DNA from: Zygnema cylindricum
Taxonomy: Eukaryota; Streptophyta; Zygnematophyceae; Zygnematales; Zygnemataceae
Reading direction: 5' to 3'
DNA: 10,616 nt
NCBI GenBank assembly: GCA_037447655.1
Contig: JBBHKE010001063.1
Location: 1-10,616, forward strand
The notes under the pieces are model-generated. The model made no database searches and was not told the DNA's origin. It worked only from the letters and a program-made list of their open reading frames with translations. Shown piece by piece: positions 1 to 6,686 of the stretch (its first letter is position 1; the number at the start of each line of letters is the position of its first letter). The position numbers and the translations under genes were made by a program.

Positions 1-23
1 TAATTATTATTGGAGATACTTTT

Positions 24-44
24 CCATCCATCCATCCATCCATC
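24..44. repeat. CCAT tetranucleotide microsatellite
   Basis: About five tandem CCAT units follow an ATT-rich stretch and are followed by CTACCCATTTTA. The same arrangement with fewer units is at 6485-6497 in the second copy, so the microsatellite predates the duplication and has changed length since. Confidence 0.85.
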
Positions 45-228
45 TACCCATTTTACCTTATTACCTTTTTTTGGTAAACATCGTCATAATAAAAAACTCT
101 AAAAAAAAAAAAAAACAGAAAATACAAGAAGAGAACACTACCTTGAATAAAACTAAGTGGATAATTGAAATTGATAACACACTTACAATTTTCTCAAAGA
201 CGAAAAATGGGAACCCAATACACATCCT

Positions 229-1437
229 TTACACGTCCCAAGGACTTTTGAACGTAATTTTCGGATACAATCTCTTCAACGCCTCGTAACGGTGTTGAAA
301 GACAATTATTTTATCTTCATCAAGTAGTTTTTTTCCCAGAGTGAAACAAACTTCTTTCAATGCTTTCCAATTATCTGTAACACATTCGTCCAACTCGATG
401 GGTAAGTCGATGCTTTCACAGTCTTCGGTGTCGTAGTTGTCATTATGAAAAATGCACGGAAACCATAACTTTCCCTCTCGTTTACGTAAATACACGAGCC
501 CGCGAACGCCGATCGACAAGCTTTTCACGCTCTTTTCCGCTAGGCCTATCTTGAACACGGGACTTCGCACATACCTTTCAAAACGTTTGGATGCATAAAT
601 CTTTTCCCTTGGGAGCTCGTACTTCACACAAATGTCCTCTTCTCTATAGTAGTCAATGCTTCCGTTGCTCGATATCTCGACTTCCGTTGAAACATTCCTT
701 GCTCCGATGTGTAAGTTGATACGGCCCAGTACTCTCGTTTTTATTTTCGTGAGATTAGGACAATTGATGTGAATTTTAGAGGTGATTCTTAAGTTGAGAA
801 CCTTAATATTTGGATGAACGATGTTGATTGGCCCGAAGGCGAGGACCTCCAAGCTTAAATTGACCAGGTTAGGAAAAAACTCCAAAAATGGATTCAAAAT
901 ATTCTCGTCAAAATCCAACCATTCGAAGTCATTTTGATAACAAGAGTCGTCTATTCCCAAATCAAGTTTCTTAATACTCTCGAGTTTTGGGTAAAGGGTC
1001 CATATATCTCGCCTGAGTAGTTTTAGAGTCACCGAGACTTTCAATTCCTTCAACTTTGGAAACTCGTAGAGTATACGCACAGAATCAAAATCCAATCGAG
1101 GCATCTCCAAAGAAGTCAACGTTTTCCCAACAATCGTTGACCAATGCAGGAGAGTGGAAGGGGCCACTGTGACACGTGACGTGATTTTTGTCACGTTTGG
1201 TGCGAGACGGAGGAGGCGAGACATCCGCAAGTCGACATCCTCGCCGCGAAATGTCTTTTGAACGGAATCGTCGAAACTGAGAACTGAAACTGCGCGTCCC
1301 GGAGGCTGAAACGTTTTACACACAGAGGCCAAAAGAGCGAGTTGCTTAGCCTCGCCGGAAGAGGCCGTACTAAGGATCGTGTCCAAGAGAGGGAGGGGAA
1401 GATGTAAGAGGGAGGATGGTTCGGAGTTTTGAGCCAT
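229..1437 (-). CDS. F-box/leucine-rich-repeat-like protein, intact copy
   Basis: An uninterrupted 402-codon frame from an ATG in a good eukaryotic context (GCCATGGC on the opposite strand) to TAA. Residues about 9-47 (LLHLPLPLLDTILS, then LALLASVCKTF) have the pattern of an F-box: an LP-x-hydrophobic-L start, an Ile/Leu helix, and a late VC+xF. Residues about 105-240 contain irregular leucine-rich repeats with recurring P-N/K-[LIV]-x-x-L-x-[LV] steps (FPKLKELKV, FPNLVNLSL, HPNIKVLNL, CPNLTKIKT). The C-terminal 160 residues are not recognised. F-box proteins of this build are usually substrate receptors of SCF (SKP1-cullin-F-box) ubiquitin ligases; the substrate here is unknown and the role is inferred from family only. 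No introns or signal peptide are seen. The gene is one half of a duplicated pair; its partner at 6687-7896 is broken. A TTACA (TGTAA on the coding strand) lies about 45 nt past the stop in both copies, a possible poly(A) signal of green-algal type, which is speculative. Confidence 0.8.
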   Translation of the reverse strand: MAQNSEPSSLLHLPLPLLDTILSTASSGEAKQLALLASVCKTFQPPGRAVSVLSFDDSVQKTFRGEDVDLRMSRLLRLAPNVTKITSRVTVAPSTLLHWSTIVGKTLTSLEMPRLDFDSVRILYEFPKLKELKVSVTLKLLRRDIWTLYPKLESIKKLDLGIDDSCYQNDFEWLDFDENILNPFLEFFPNLVNLSLEVLAFGPINIVHPNIKVLNLRITSKIHINCPNLTKIKTRVLGRINLHIGARNVSTEVEISSNGSIDYYREEDICVKYELPREKIYASKRFERYVRSPVFKIGLAEKSVKSLSIGVRGLVYLRKREGKLWFPCIFHNDNYDTEDCESIDLPIELDECVTDNWKALKEVCFTLGKKLLDEDKIIVFQHRYEALKRLYPKITFKSPWDV

Positions 1438-1486
1438 GGCGTCTCTCTTTTTTGAAGGCTATCACCGAACAGAGAGGAGGAGGACG

Positions 1487-1495
1487 AAACCCTAA
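1487..1495 (-). promoter_or_regulatory. Telo-box-like motif upstream of the intact F-box gene
   Basis: AAACCCTAA on the plus strand (TTAGGGTTT in the gene's direction) lies about 50 nt upstream of the ATG, in GACGAAACCCTAACC. The same motif is kept at 7948-7956 in front of the pseudogene. In plants the telo-box is a known promoter or 5'-leader element bound by telomere-repeat-binding Myb proteins. Whether it works here is inference; the nine bases could also be chance. Confidence 0.45.
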
Positions 1496-1523
1496 CCTTG
1501 AACTATGATGTAAATGGCATGGA

Positions 1524-1640
1524 TATCAGTATCGATTATAGCATCGAGTTTCGTCCTTGTTTCGACGAGTGAAAGCGAACGTACAAAAGGTACGGTACAC
1601 CGCGAGTCGTAATTAGAGTAAATTACTCTATTTCGGTCGC
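1524..1640 (+). repeat. 117-bp direct repeat, copy 1
   Basis: This stretch is repeated at 2453-2569 in the same orientation with a single mismatch (G at 1529, A at 2458). It starts TATCAGTATCGATTATAGCA and ends TATTTCGGTCGC. The last 46 bases are the left end of the inverted-repeat element at 1595-2102; the first 71 lie outside that element. Neither part is present at the matching place in copy A'. The near identity contrasts with the more diverged surrounding duplication, so the repeat is younger than the segmental duplication or belongs to an active family. Confidence 0.9.
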
Positions 1641-2102
1641 TCGAAATTTCGACACTATCACATCAAATAGAGGAAATGATTCTAGTTTCTTCATTATTCT
1701 ACTCAAGGTAAAATTTAATTAGCGTTTTTAATTCTAATATAGGTTCATTTTAAATAATGTGGAGTACAGACGACCTCCGACCGTGCAAAATTGTACTTTA
1801 TTAGGTAGAAAAGTACAAATAATGATCTAATACAGGCCGTTTCATGTAACAGCGTTTTAACAAACCGTGTTTAACCGCAAACGTCATAGTGACGATAAAC
1901 TGTACGTTATGCCAAATTCTGTACCAATACCTTATTTACAGTAGAGGATATTAGCGTGCCAAATTAGAGTACTTAAATAAATTAGAGTAAACTTCACAGT
2001 CGAAAAAACTCTATCACATAAACTAGCGTTAATTACTCTATTTTTTTTTTTAGTTTTTGTACTCTAATTTTTTCATTACTCTAATTACGATTCGCGGTGT
2101 AC
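1595..2102. mobile_element. MITE-like non-autonomous DNA transposon with terminal inverted repeats
   Basis: The ends are inverted repeats of 27 nt with one mismatch: left 1595-1621 starts GTACACCGCGAGTCGTAATT, and right 2076-2102 is its reverse complement with A in place of G. The interior contains many subterminal copies of AATTAGAGTA or TACTCTAATT in both orientations (around 1611, 1621, 1963, 1979, 2031, 2060, 2077), as expected for transposase-binding arrays. It is AT-rich and encodes no protein. The outermost GTAC is palindromic, so the target duplication could be TA (giving TA|CACCGCGA...TCGCGGTG|TA, which would suit a Tc1/mariner-type element) or GTAC. The matching site in copy A' lacks the element and carries a GTAC-rich palindrome. 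Superfamily is inferred. Confidence 0.75.
1641..2075. other. Interior of the MITE-like element, no gene
   Basis: About 435 bp of AT-rich sequence between the inverted ends. It contains no open frame of note and no RNA gene I can recognise. Notable content is several AATTAGAGTA-type motifs near both ends and a T-tract at 2040-2052. Confidence 0.6.
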
Positions 2103-2172
2103 TGTACTGTACTTTTCAGCTAGCAGTTTTTCAGCTCGCTAACTGGTGACGGGTGGGCAGTCGCGGATTTTA

Positions 2173-2260
2173 CGTTCCTATTGGCGCACGTTCGAGCGAC
2201 GCAAACTGTACATTGTTGCTTGCGCCTTTACGCGATGATGTATGTCACGTCGACTGCCAA
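2173..2260 (+). repeat. ATTGGCGCAC block, copy 1 (interrupted)
   Basis: First of three copies of a GC-richer block, with others at 5596-5734 and 8123-8243. The shared core runs CGTTCCTATTGGCGCACGTT, then CGAGCGACGCAAA, GCGATGATG and GTCACGTCGAC. Here homology stops near 2256, resumes near 2657 (TCGATTTCGGTGCTATCGTTG) and continues to about 2695. ATTGG is the reverse of a CCAAT box, and GTCACGTCGAC has an ACGT core of bZIP type, so a regulatory role upstream of the minus-strand F-box gene is possible. A dispersed repeat is an equal alternative. Confidence 0.7.
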
Positions 2261-2657
2261 ACTGTACATCAGAGGTCGCAAAAGTCAAAACTATACATAA
2301 CCGAAACCGTTCCTTTTTTTTTTTTTCAAAATTTGAGTAATCGACGCCTGACCGGGTTATGTCACGCTCCAATATTGCTAACCGTTAACCGACCGGCGTT
2401 TACGAAAATAAAAGTTAACCGAAACTCGATTTCTCGCGATATCAATATCGGGTATCAATATCGATTATAGCATCGAGTTTCGTCCTTGTTTCGACGAGTG
2501 AAAGCGAACGTACAAAAGGTACGGTACACCGCGAGTCGTAATTAGAGTAAATTACTCTATTTCGGTCGCACAGTTTGATTGGTCCACGTAGTAGATGAAT
2601 GTGATTCTAGTAATCTTTCCAGAATCTCTGACAGATAATTGTGACCACAAACTATCG
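2256..2657. mobile_element. Insertion relative to the other two ATTGGCGCAC blocks
   Basis: The block reads continuously across this point at 5660-5715 and 8195-8235, but here about 400 bp intervene. The inserted DNA holds a T-tract (2312-2326), a GTTAACCG-rich stretch and, at 2453-2569, the second copy of the 117-bp repeat with the left end of the MITE family. No matching right end of the MITE is visible, so this may be a truncated copy or a nested insertion. A short inverted pair (CAAACTGT at about 2258, ACAGTTTG at about 2570) is noted but may be chance. No protein-coding content is recognised. Confidence 0.5.
2453..2569 (+). repeat. 117-bp direct repeat, copy 2
   Basis: Near-identical to 1524-1640 (one mismatch), offset 929 bases in the same orientation. 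It contains the left inverted end of the MITE-like element but is followed by unrelated sequence (CACAGTTTGATTGGTCC), so the element itself is not continued. Confidence 0.9.
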
Positions 2658-2689
2658 CTCGATTTCGGTGCTATCGTTGATGATACCGA

Positions 2690-2960
2690 CGATAGGAAGG
2701 GTAGGGATGATCTGGAGTTCTGGACGGTAAGGATAGTTCGTAGTACGGATGGATGGCGAGGATGGTACGAATATTACGGATGGTATGGGTGGCAGGGATG
2801 GTACAACTAGTACGGATGGTGTGGATGACAAGGGTGATACGAATAGTACGGATTTATGGACGGATGGAAAGATTGCGGATGGTACAAATTGTACGGATAG
2901 TTTGTGTGGTACGGATGGTAAGGATGATACGGATGGTAAGGATGATATCGGTGATGTCGA
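2690..2960 (+). repeat. GGATGGTAC-type minisatellite, copy A
   Basis: A degenerate tandem array built on 9-bp and related 3n steps such as GTACGGATG, GGATGGTAC and GTAAGGATGATACG. The 3n period gives open frames rich in DGT, TDG or RMV in different registers, which is a by-product of the period. The counterpart at about 8240-8415 uses the same unit with different indels and broken frames, which argues against coding. Confidence 0.8.
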
Positions 2961-3420
2961 TGACCTATTCTTACGAAAATATAGTACGCAAATTATAAAC
3001 GTATCTACAGTTCATGCCGTACAAGCGTACGAAAACACGCTAAAGTACCGTACCGCTACGACGATGTCGATGGCACGGATGTTACCGGATATCAAATTCC
3101 CTCTAACAGAACGGCTACAAACGGAACTGCACGGCAGTTTAGCCGTACGGAACGAAACAAAATGAAGCGATGCGCACCGTGGAAAAACGAAGCGACGCCG
3201 AACGGAACGGTGACGAACGTAACGAGAAAGCCCCAAACGAGACGAAACGGAAGGTAGCGAAACGGACCGTAAATGAACAGGAAGGAAAAAAACGGGAAGG
3301 TACGGAACATAGCGGAATGTACGGAAGGTACGTAACCAAGCTGAATGTACGGAACGTATCGGAGCAGTGAGGATTTGAGAGCAGCGGACGCTCGCCGTAT
3401 TTGTTGGGTGCAGGGAACCA
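2961..3420 (+). repeat. Non-coding flank and ACGGAACG-rich degenerate repeat, copy A
   Basis: The first part (TATTCTTACGAAAATATAGTACG... to about 3130) is nearly collinear with 8427-8590. From about 3130 to 3365 the strand is purine-rich with a recurring ACGGAA, CGAAACG or GTACGGAA motif, matched by 8600-8800. The stretch ends with GGACGCTCGCCGTATTTGT, close to the 8833 sequence GGGCGCTCGCCGTATTTGT. Open frames on both strands here are not conserved in the second copy, so no gene is called. Confidence 0.65.
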
Positions 3421-3430
3421 ACGGGTTTTA

Positions 3431-3508
3431 AAAACCCCAATATCGCCGATTCTTTAAAAGACCCAATATCGCCGATTTTTTAAAAACCCCATTATCGCCG
3501 ATTCTGTA
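3431..3508 (+). repeat. Three 26-bp tandem units with AATATCGCCGAT core
   Basis: TATCGCCGAT recurs at 3441, 3467 and 3493, a period of exactly 26, inside units of the form AAAACCCCAATATCGCCGAT plus T-rich filler. Copy A' has only one degenerate unit (about 8872-8895), so the array expanded here or contracted there. Confidence 0.9.
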
Positions 3509-3561
3509 ATACATGTTAAAAAAAAAAAGAAAAAAAAAGGGTTATACAATAAGGGCAGGTA

Positions 3562-3607
3562 GGGGATATGGGGTAGGGGTAGAGGGTAGATTGGAGGGAG
3601 GGGGGGT
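3562..3607 (+). other. G-quadruplex-prone GGGGTA tract, copy A
   Basis: Successive G runs (GGGGATATGGGGTAGGGGTA, then GAGGG, GGAGGGAGGGGGG) satisfy the usual G3+ N1-7 pattern four or more times. The equivalent tract at 8925-8964 has even longer G runs. Folding is inferred from pattern only. Confidence 0.7.
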
Positions 3608-3656
3608 GTTTCTCCGTCACCGTCACGACTACGGCATAAGGTTCAGACAGGTTAGA

Positions 3657-3702
3657 TGACGTCAGCTATTTTGTCCTGTTCCTGCGACGTGACGTGACGT
3701 CA
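3657..3702. promoter_or_regulatory. Two TGACGTCA (CRE/bZIP-type) palindromes, copy A
   Basis: Perfect TGACGTCA octamers at 3657-3664 and 3695-3702, both followed by GCTAT; between them lies TTTTGTCCTGTTCCTGCGACGTGACG. The first, with its TTTTGTCCTGTTCCT flank, is kept at 9027-9034 in copy A'. TGACGTCA is the classical recognition palindrome of CREB/ATF and plant TGA-type bZIP factors. No gene start is nearby on either strand (the F-box ATG is over 2 kb away), so a function is unproven. Confidence 0.45.
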
Positions 3703-3824
3703 GCTATGGTAGAGAGGAAGGAGGGGGAGAGGGGGAAAGTTCTTGTATTTTTTCAGTTTTTACTCATTAATGTATATATAAACACATAAATACACAAATA
3801 AAATAAAAATAAAATAAAATAAAA

Positions 3825-4016
3825 CATGTATATGTATGTGCGCAAATATATGTGTACATATATATGTATATATATGTATATATATATATTATATTTTATA
3901 TTATATTTTATATTATATAATATATATAATATATATAATATATAAATATATACATATATATGCACATATGCATATACATACACAAGTATTTAAAGATATA
4001 CATATACATACACATG
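3825..4016. repeat. AT-rich imperfect palindrome with TA microsatellite
   Basis: A long run of TATATG, TATA and TATATTT units. The outer ends are inverted: CATGTATATGTATGTG near 3825 pairs with CATATACATACACATG near 4001-4016, and the centre (ATATATTATATTTTATATTA...) is close to self-complementary. It could extrude as a hairpin or cruciform. The open frames here (Tyr/Ile repeats) are low-complexity artefacts. Confidence 0.75.
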
Positions 4017-4340
4017 AATTAGGGATGTCAACGGATCGAACCTGTACTTAATTGATCAAGTGTCAACATAAAATCGAGAGGTATAATGGACCGGTATTGT
4101 GGACCAATATATCAGGTCCGTGTTATGTCGTATCACATCGACACATTGGGTAAAAATATTGTAGATGATAATTTGTTTTTGTATACATCAGTTTCAAAAT
4201 TGTTTTGGTGCATTCGAAATAGATTTATCAGAAACAAAAAAAAGTTGTTCCTTTCTTGGTTTCTTTTCTTTCGAGAGAAAAGACCTTCAGTCCTTTGTTC
4301 TCTTATGTCGTCCTTAGTTTTTTTTCTTCTTTAGTTTATA
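4017..4340 (+). other. Unique sequence with an unsupported 82-codon frame (4086-4334)
   Basis: This stretch is not simple repeat. It contains an ATG-started frame of 82 codons (MDRYCGPIYQVRVMSYHIDT...) whose second half is Phe/Lys/Leu-rich, reflecting poly-T and poly-A DNA. I do not recognise the protein. It has no match elsewhere in the window, no evident splice context and no codon pattern that would mark it as coding. It could be an old transposon fragment or spacer. Confidence 0.2.
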
Positions 4341-4343
4341 AAC

Positions 4344-4610
4344 CAATATGTTGTCTATATATAGTCTATAATTATTGTCTATAGTAATATGTTGTCGATA
4401 TAGTCTGTAATAATCTGTTGTTGAAATATAGTCTATAATAACATGTTGTCTATGTATAGTTTATAATAAAATGTTGTCTATATATAGTCTATAATAATTT
4501 TTTGTCTATATAGAATTTATAATAATAAGTTGTCTATATATAGTCTATAATAATATGTTGTCTATACATAGTCTATAATAATATATTGTCTATATATAGT
4601 CTATAATAAA
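4344..4610 (+). repeat. 28-bp tandem minisatellite, about 9-10 units
   Basis: The unit is close to ATGTTGTCTATATATAGTCT followed by ATAATAAT, period 28, with some shortened units (for example near 4370-4400). TCTATATATAGT has a self-complementary CTATATATAG core, so each unit carries a small palindrome. There are no unique spacers, so it is a satellite and not a CRISPR array. Confidence 0.9.
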
Positions 4611-4637
4611 GCATAATATATGTTAAAGCATTAACCC

Positions 4638-4790
4638 TAACTCTCGACCTCTCCCTCACATTCTCCTTCTCCCTCTCCCCATCCCTCTTCATTTTCCTCT
4701 CCCTTTCCCTGTCCCTCTCTCCCTACCCCTCTCCCTCTCCAGGTTCCTCTCCATCTCCCTATCCCTACTCCCCCCCCCCCACTCCCTCAC
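4638..4790 (+). repeat. Polypyrimidine CCCTCTCC tract
   Basis: Nearly uninterrupted C/T made of CCCTCTCC, CTCCCTAT and a C10 run near 4771-4780. It begins just after TTAACCCTAACTCTCGACC. Such tracts can form intramolecular triplexes (H-DNA) in principle; nothing coding is seen. Confidence 0.8.
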
Positions 4791-5130
4791 AAGGAAGAGG
4801 CGAGTGAAAAAGAGAAATTGAGGTAAAGGAACTAGCAGGTGAGAGGAGAGCGAAGGAGGGGAGATAGGGGGTCACGGTGAAAGCGTGACATAAAGATGGA
4901 GTAGTCGGAAGGTGCCAGTGGAGGAAGAAGGAGAAGAGAAGAGGGGTCGCTAGGTAGTTTCAAAATTGGGCCGAAAAGAAAGCGGTAAAGCGGGTGAGAT
5001 GGGTTAGCCAGAAAAGGAGAATATGAGAGAACGGAGGGGTAGTTGGAGCCTATACCCTCCTCACTTTCTTATTCTCGCCCTCTCTTCCACTTTTGCTCTC
5101 CGTGATTTTTGGCTTCCTTATGGAAGAATA
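4791..5130. other. Purine-rich stretch with imperfect hairpins, no gene
   Basis: The stretch is G/A-rich from about 4791 to 5035, then pyrimidine-rich from about 5053. Two foldbacks are visible: GTCACG GTGAAAG CGTGAC at 4872-4890 (6-bp stem), and a longer imperfect one at about 5011-5089 in which GGAGAATATGAGAG...GAGGGGTAG pairs with CTATACCCTC...TTATTCTCGCCCTC. No open frame or RNA gene is recognised. Confidence 0.4.
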
Positions 5131-5595
5131 TAAACTTTTTTCTCACTTTAAACTTCGGATGACCAAGGGCGCGTTATTGGAGCATACGTTTATTACATAT
5201 TCGTCTTGTTTTGTGCCCAGAAAAACCGTTAAAAACAGGTCGACTTAAGCATTTTTGGACCAAAATTTTCAGTTTTACAAATGCAAAATCATGCTACTTC
5301 TTGCCCCACGATGAGGGGTCAAATAAAATCCAAATTTACTGGTTTTAATTGCGTTAGAAGTTTCTCAGAATCTATTTAGCCTCGATAATTTTTGGATGAA
5401 AATTCCAGATTTTGGTGTAACAAACAATCGGATTTTAGCAAACAGGTATAGTTCTAACGTTTATAATTCACTAACTTTAATGTCGACAAAAGGTGTAGAG
5501 TTTTGTGGTGTAATCTTGTGCGACTACTTGATTTCATGGGCTTAATATTTGGAATATACATTTACATCTTTCAAAATTTAAATTGCGAGCAAGGG
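5131..5595. other. Unique AT-rich sequence, nothing recognised
   Basis: About 465 bp without tandem structure, without a long frame on either strand and without similarity to other parts of the window. It could be the remnant of an old mobile element, but no ends or domains are visible. Confidence 0.4.
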
Positions 5596-5734
5596 CGTTC
5601 CTATTGGCGCACGTTCGAGCGACGCAAAACTTTACATTGCGTGCGGCTGTACGCGATGATGTGTGTCACGTCGACGACCGAGATGATGTCGATGATGGTA
5701 TCGTTCGATGTCGGTGTTATCGTCGATGATATCG
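5596..5734 (+). repeat. ATTGGCGCAC block, copy 2 (isolated, uninterrupted)
   Basis: Third location of the block also found at 2173 and 8123. It carries CGTTCCTATTGGCGCACGTT, CGAGCGACGCAAA, GCGTGCGGCTGTACGCGATG, GTGTGTCACGTCGACGACCG and the tail TCGGTGTTATCGTCGATGAT. Unlike the other two copies it stands alone, with no F-box gene beside it and a CTCTC array where the others have the GGATGGTAC minisatellite. This suggests the block can move or persist independently of the duplication. Confidence 0.8.
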
Positions 5735-5895
5735 CTCCTCTCCTCTCCTCTCCTCTCCTCTCCTCTCCTCTCCTCTCTTTTAACTTTCTCCTCTCCTCTC
5801 CCTCCTCTCTCCTTTTTCTCTCCTCTCCTCTCTTAACTTTCTCCGTTTTCTCCCCTCTCTCTCCATCCACTCCTCTCCTCTCCTCTCCCTTCATG
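5735..5895 (+). repeat. CTCTC pyrimidine microsatellite
   Basis: Tandem CTCTC pentamers, perfect for several units near 5737-5778, then degenerate with TTAACTTTCTC interruptions (around 5779 and 5834). It abuts the ATTGGCGCAC block. The Arg/Glu/Gly or Ser/Leu frames it creates on the two strands are not genes. Confidence 0.9.
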
Positions 5896-6001
5896 TCCTA
5901 TAGTGCTCTAAAAGAAACCTAAAAAAAAAACAAAAATTGATCATGCCATGTCAAAGCACTAAAGATACCCAAAAAACCCTAAGAAACCCTAAAAAAAAAA
6001 A
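5896..6001. other. A-rich linker with two AAACCCTAA motifs
   Basis: CCCAAAAAACCCTAAGAAAC followed by CCTAAAAAA at about 5968-5999 gives two telo-box-like motifs ten bases apart, then a poly-A run. They resemble plant-type interstitial telomeric DNA (CCCTAAA) or a telo-box, but only two units exist. Confidence 0.4.
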
Positions 6002-6118
6002 AACCTCTTCTTCTTCCTCTACCTCCTCCTCCTCTCCCTCTCCTCCTCTCCCTCTCCTCTCCCTCTCCTCCTCTCCCTCTCCTCTCCCTCTCCTCCTCTC
6101 CTTCTCCCCTTTCTCCTT
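6002..6118 (+). repeat. TCC/CTCTCC pyrimidine microsatellite
   Basis: Starts as TTCTTCTTCC, changes to CTCCTCCTCC and then to a regular CCCTCTCCTCCTCT pattern. It is on the same pyrimidine-rich strand as the 5735-5895 and 4638-4790 tracts. Confidence 0.9.
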
Positions 6119-6335
6119 CCTATCCCTCGGATGTGTGGTTCACGGGTGTCGATCCTCTTTTTTGCAAATATACAAATTACCATTAGTTTGCGTTATACGT
6201 AAACATTTTTTTTTGTTAAAAAAAAAAAAAAAAAGTTGTTGTTGTTCGTTAGAGTTTCCGTCCAACATTATTTGAAACAAATGTGTGTTTAACTGAACAC
6301 GTTTACGTTTTTATCGTCTTTTTTTGCTTTTCTTA
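6119..6335. other. Short unique stretch, nothing recognised
   Basis: About 215 bp between two microsatellites, holding a poly-T and a poly-A run (6207-6235) and no gene. An open frame that spans this and the preceding TCC array is low complexity. Confidence 0.4.
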
Positions 6336-6475
6336 TCATTATTATTGTTAATGTTGTTATTATTGTTATTGTTGTTATTATTATTGTTATTTTCATTATT
6401 GTCAGTATTGTCATTGTTGTCATTATTGTCATTATTATCATTATCATTATTATTATTATTATAATTATTATTAGA
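6336..6475 (+). repeat. ATT/TTG trinucleotide microsatellite
   Basis: An array of ATT, GTT and TCATT triplets (TTATTATTGTTA, GTCATTATTG and so on). Its last 20 bases (TAATTATTATTAGATATAC) match bases 1-19 of the window, so the same array probably lies just left of copy A. The Asn- or Ile-rich frames on the minus strand are by-products. Confidence 0.9.
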
Positions 6476-6686
6476 TATACTTGTCCATCCATCCATCAAT
6501 CTACCCATTTTATCTTATTAACTGTTTTTGGGTAAACACCGTCATAAAAAAATCCTAAAAAAGAAAAACAAAAAAGTACAAGAAGAGGACACTACCCTGA
6601 ATATAACTTAGTTATTAGGTAATTAATATTGATAGCACACTTACAATTGCCTCCAAGACGAAAAACGAGATCCCAATACACATCCT

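Larger units (their letters stand above)
1..3684. repeat. Segmental duplication, copy A
   Basis: Left copy of a duplicated block whose partner lies at about 6462-9055. From base 1 it aligns to the partner at an offset near 6460 through the whole F-box gene. Beyond the gene the offset falls to about 5357 (the CCGTCACCGTCACGAC landmark is at 3614 here and 8971 in the partner), because this copy carries extra DNA at about 1524-2100 and 2256-2657. Shared landmarks in the same order are the CCAT microsatellite, F-box gene, telo-box, ATTGGCGCAC block, GGATGGTAC minisatellite, ACGGAACG-rich stretch, GGGGTA tract and TGACGTCA. The left boundary is outside the window. Exact identity was not computed. 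Confidence 0.9.

Noticed and set aside
2153-2470. 105-codon plus-strand frame in copy A
   Set aside because: It crosses the junction of the block and the 400-bp insertion, has a non-ATG start, and has no counterpart in copy A'.
2749-3165. 138-codon plus-strand frame rich in Thr-Asp-Gly, resembling a repeat protein
   Set aside because: The repeat comes from a 9-bp minisatellite; the frame is broken in the duplicate copy, and the other frames of the same DNA are equally open.
3012-3440. Several overlapping minus-strand frames of 66-142 codons
   Set aside because: They arise from ACGGAACG-type low complexity, overlap in all frames, and are not conserved in 8517-8860.
4032-4045. GGTTCGATCC on the minus strand, like a tRNA or Pol III B box
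   Set aside because: It is one base short of the B-box consensus, has no A box at the right distance, and no cloverleaf can be formed.
4344-4610. 28-bp direct repeats resembling a CRISPR array
   Set aside because: Units are directly adjacent without unique spacers, and the genome is eukaryotic.
5503-5922. 139-codon plus-strand frame across the ATTGGCGCAC block and the CTCTC array
   Set aside because: More than a third is microsatellite-derived, and the block's frame is not kept in the other two copies.
5968-6000. Interstitial telomere (CCCTAA repeats)
   Set aside because: There are only two units, ten bases apart, embedded in A-rich DNA, which is too few to call telomeric DNA.
6289-6508. 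Asn-rich and Ile-rich minus-strand frames
   Set aside because: They are produced by the ATT/TTG trinucleotide array in different registers.
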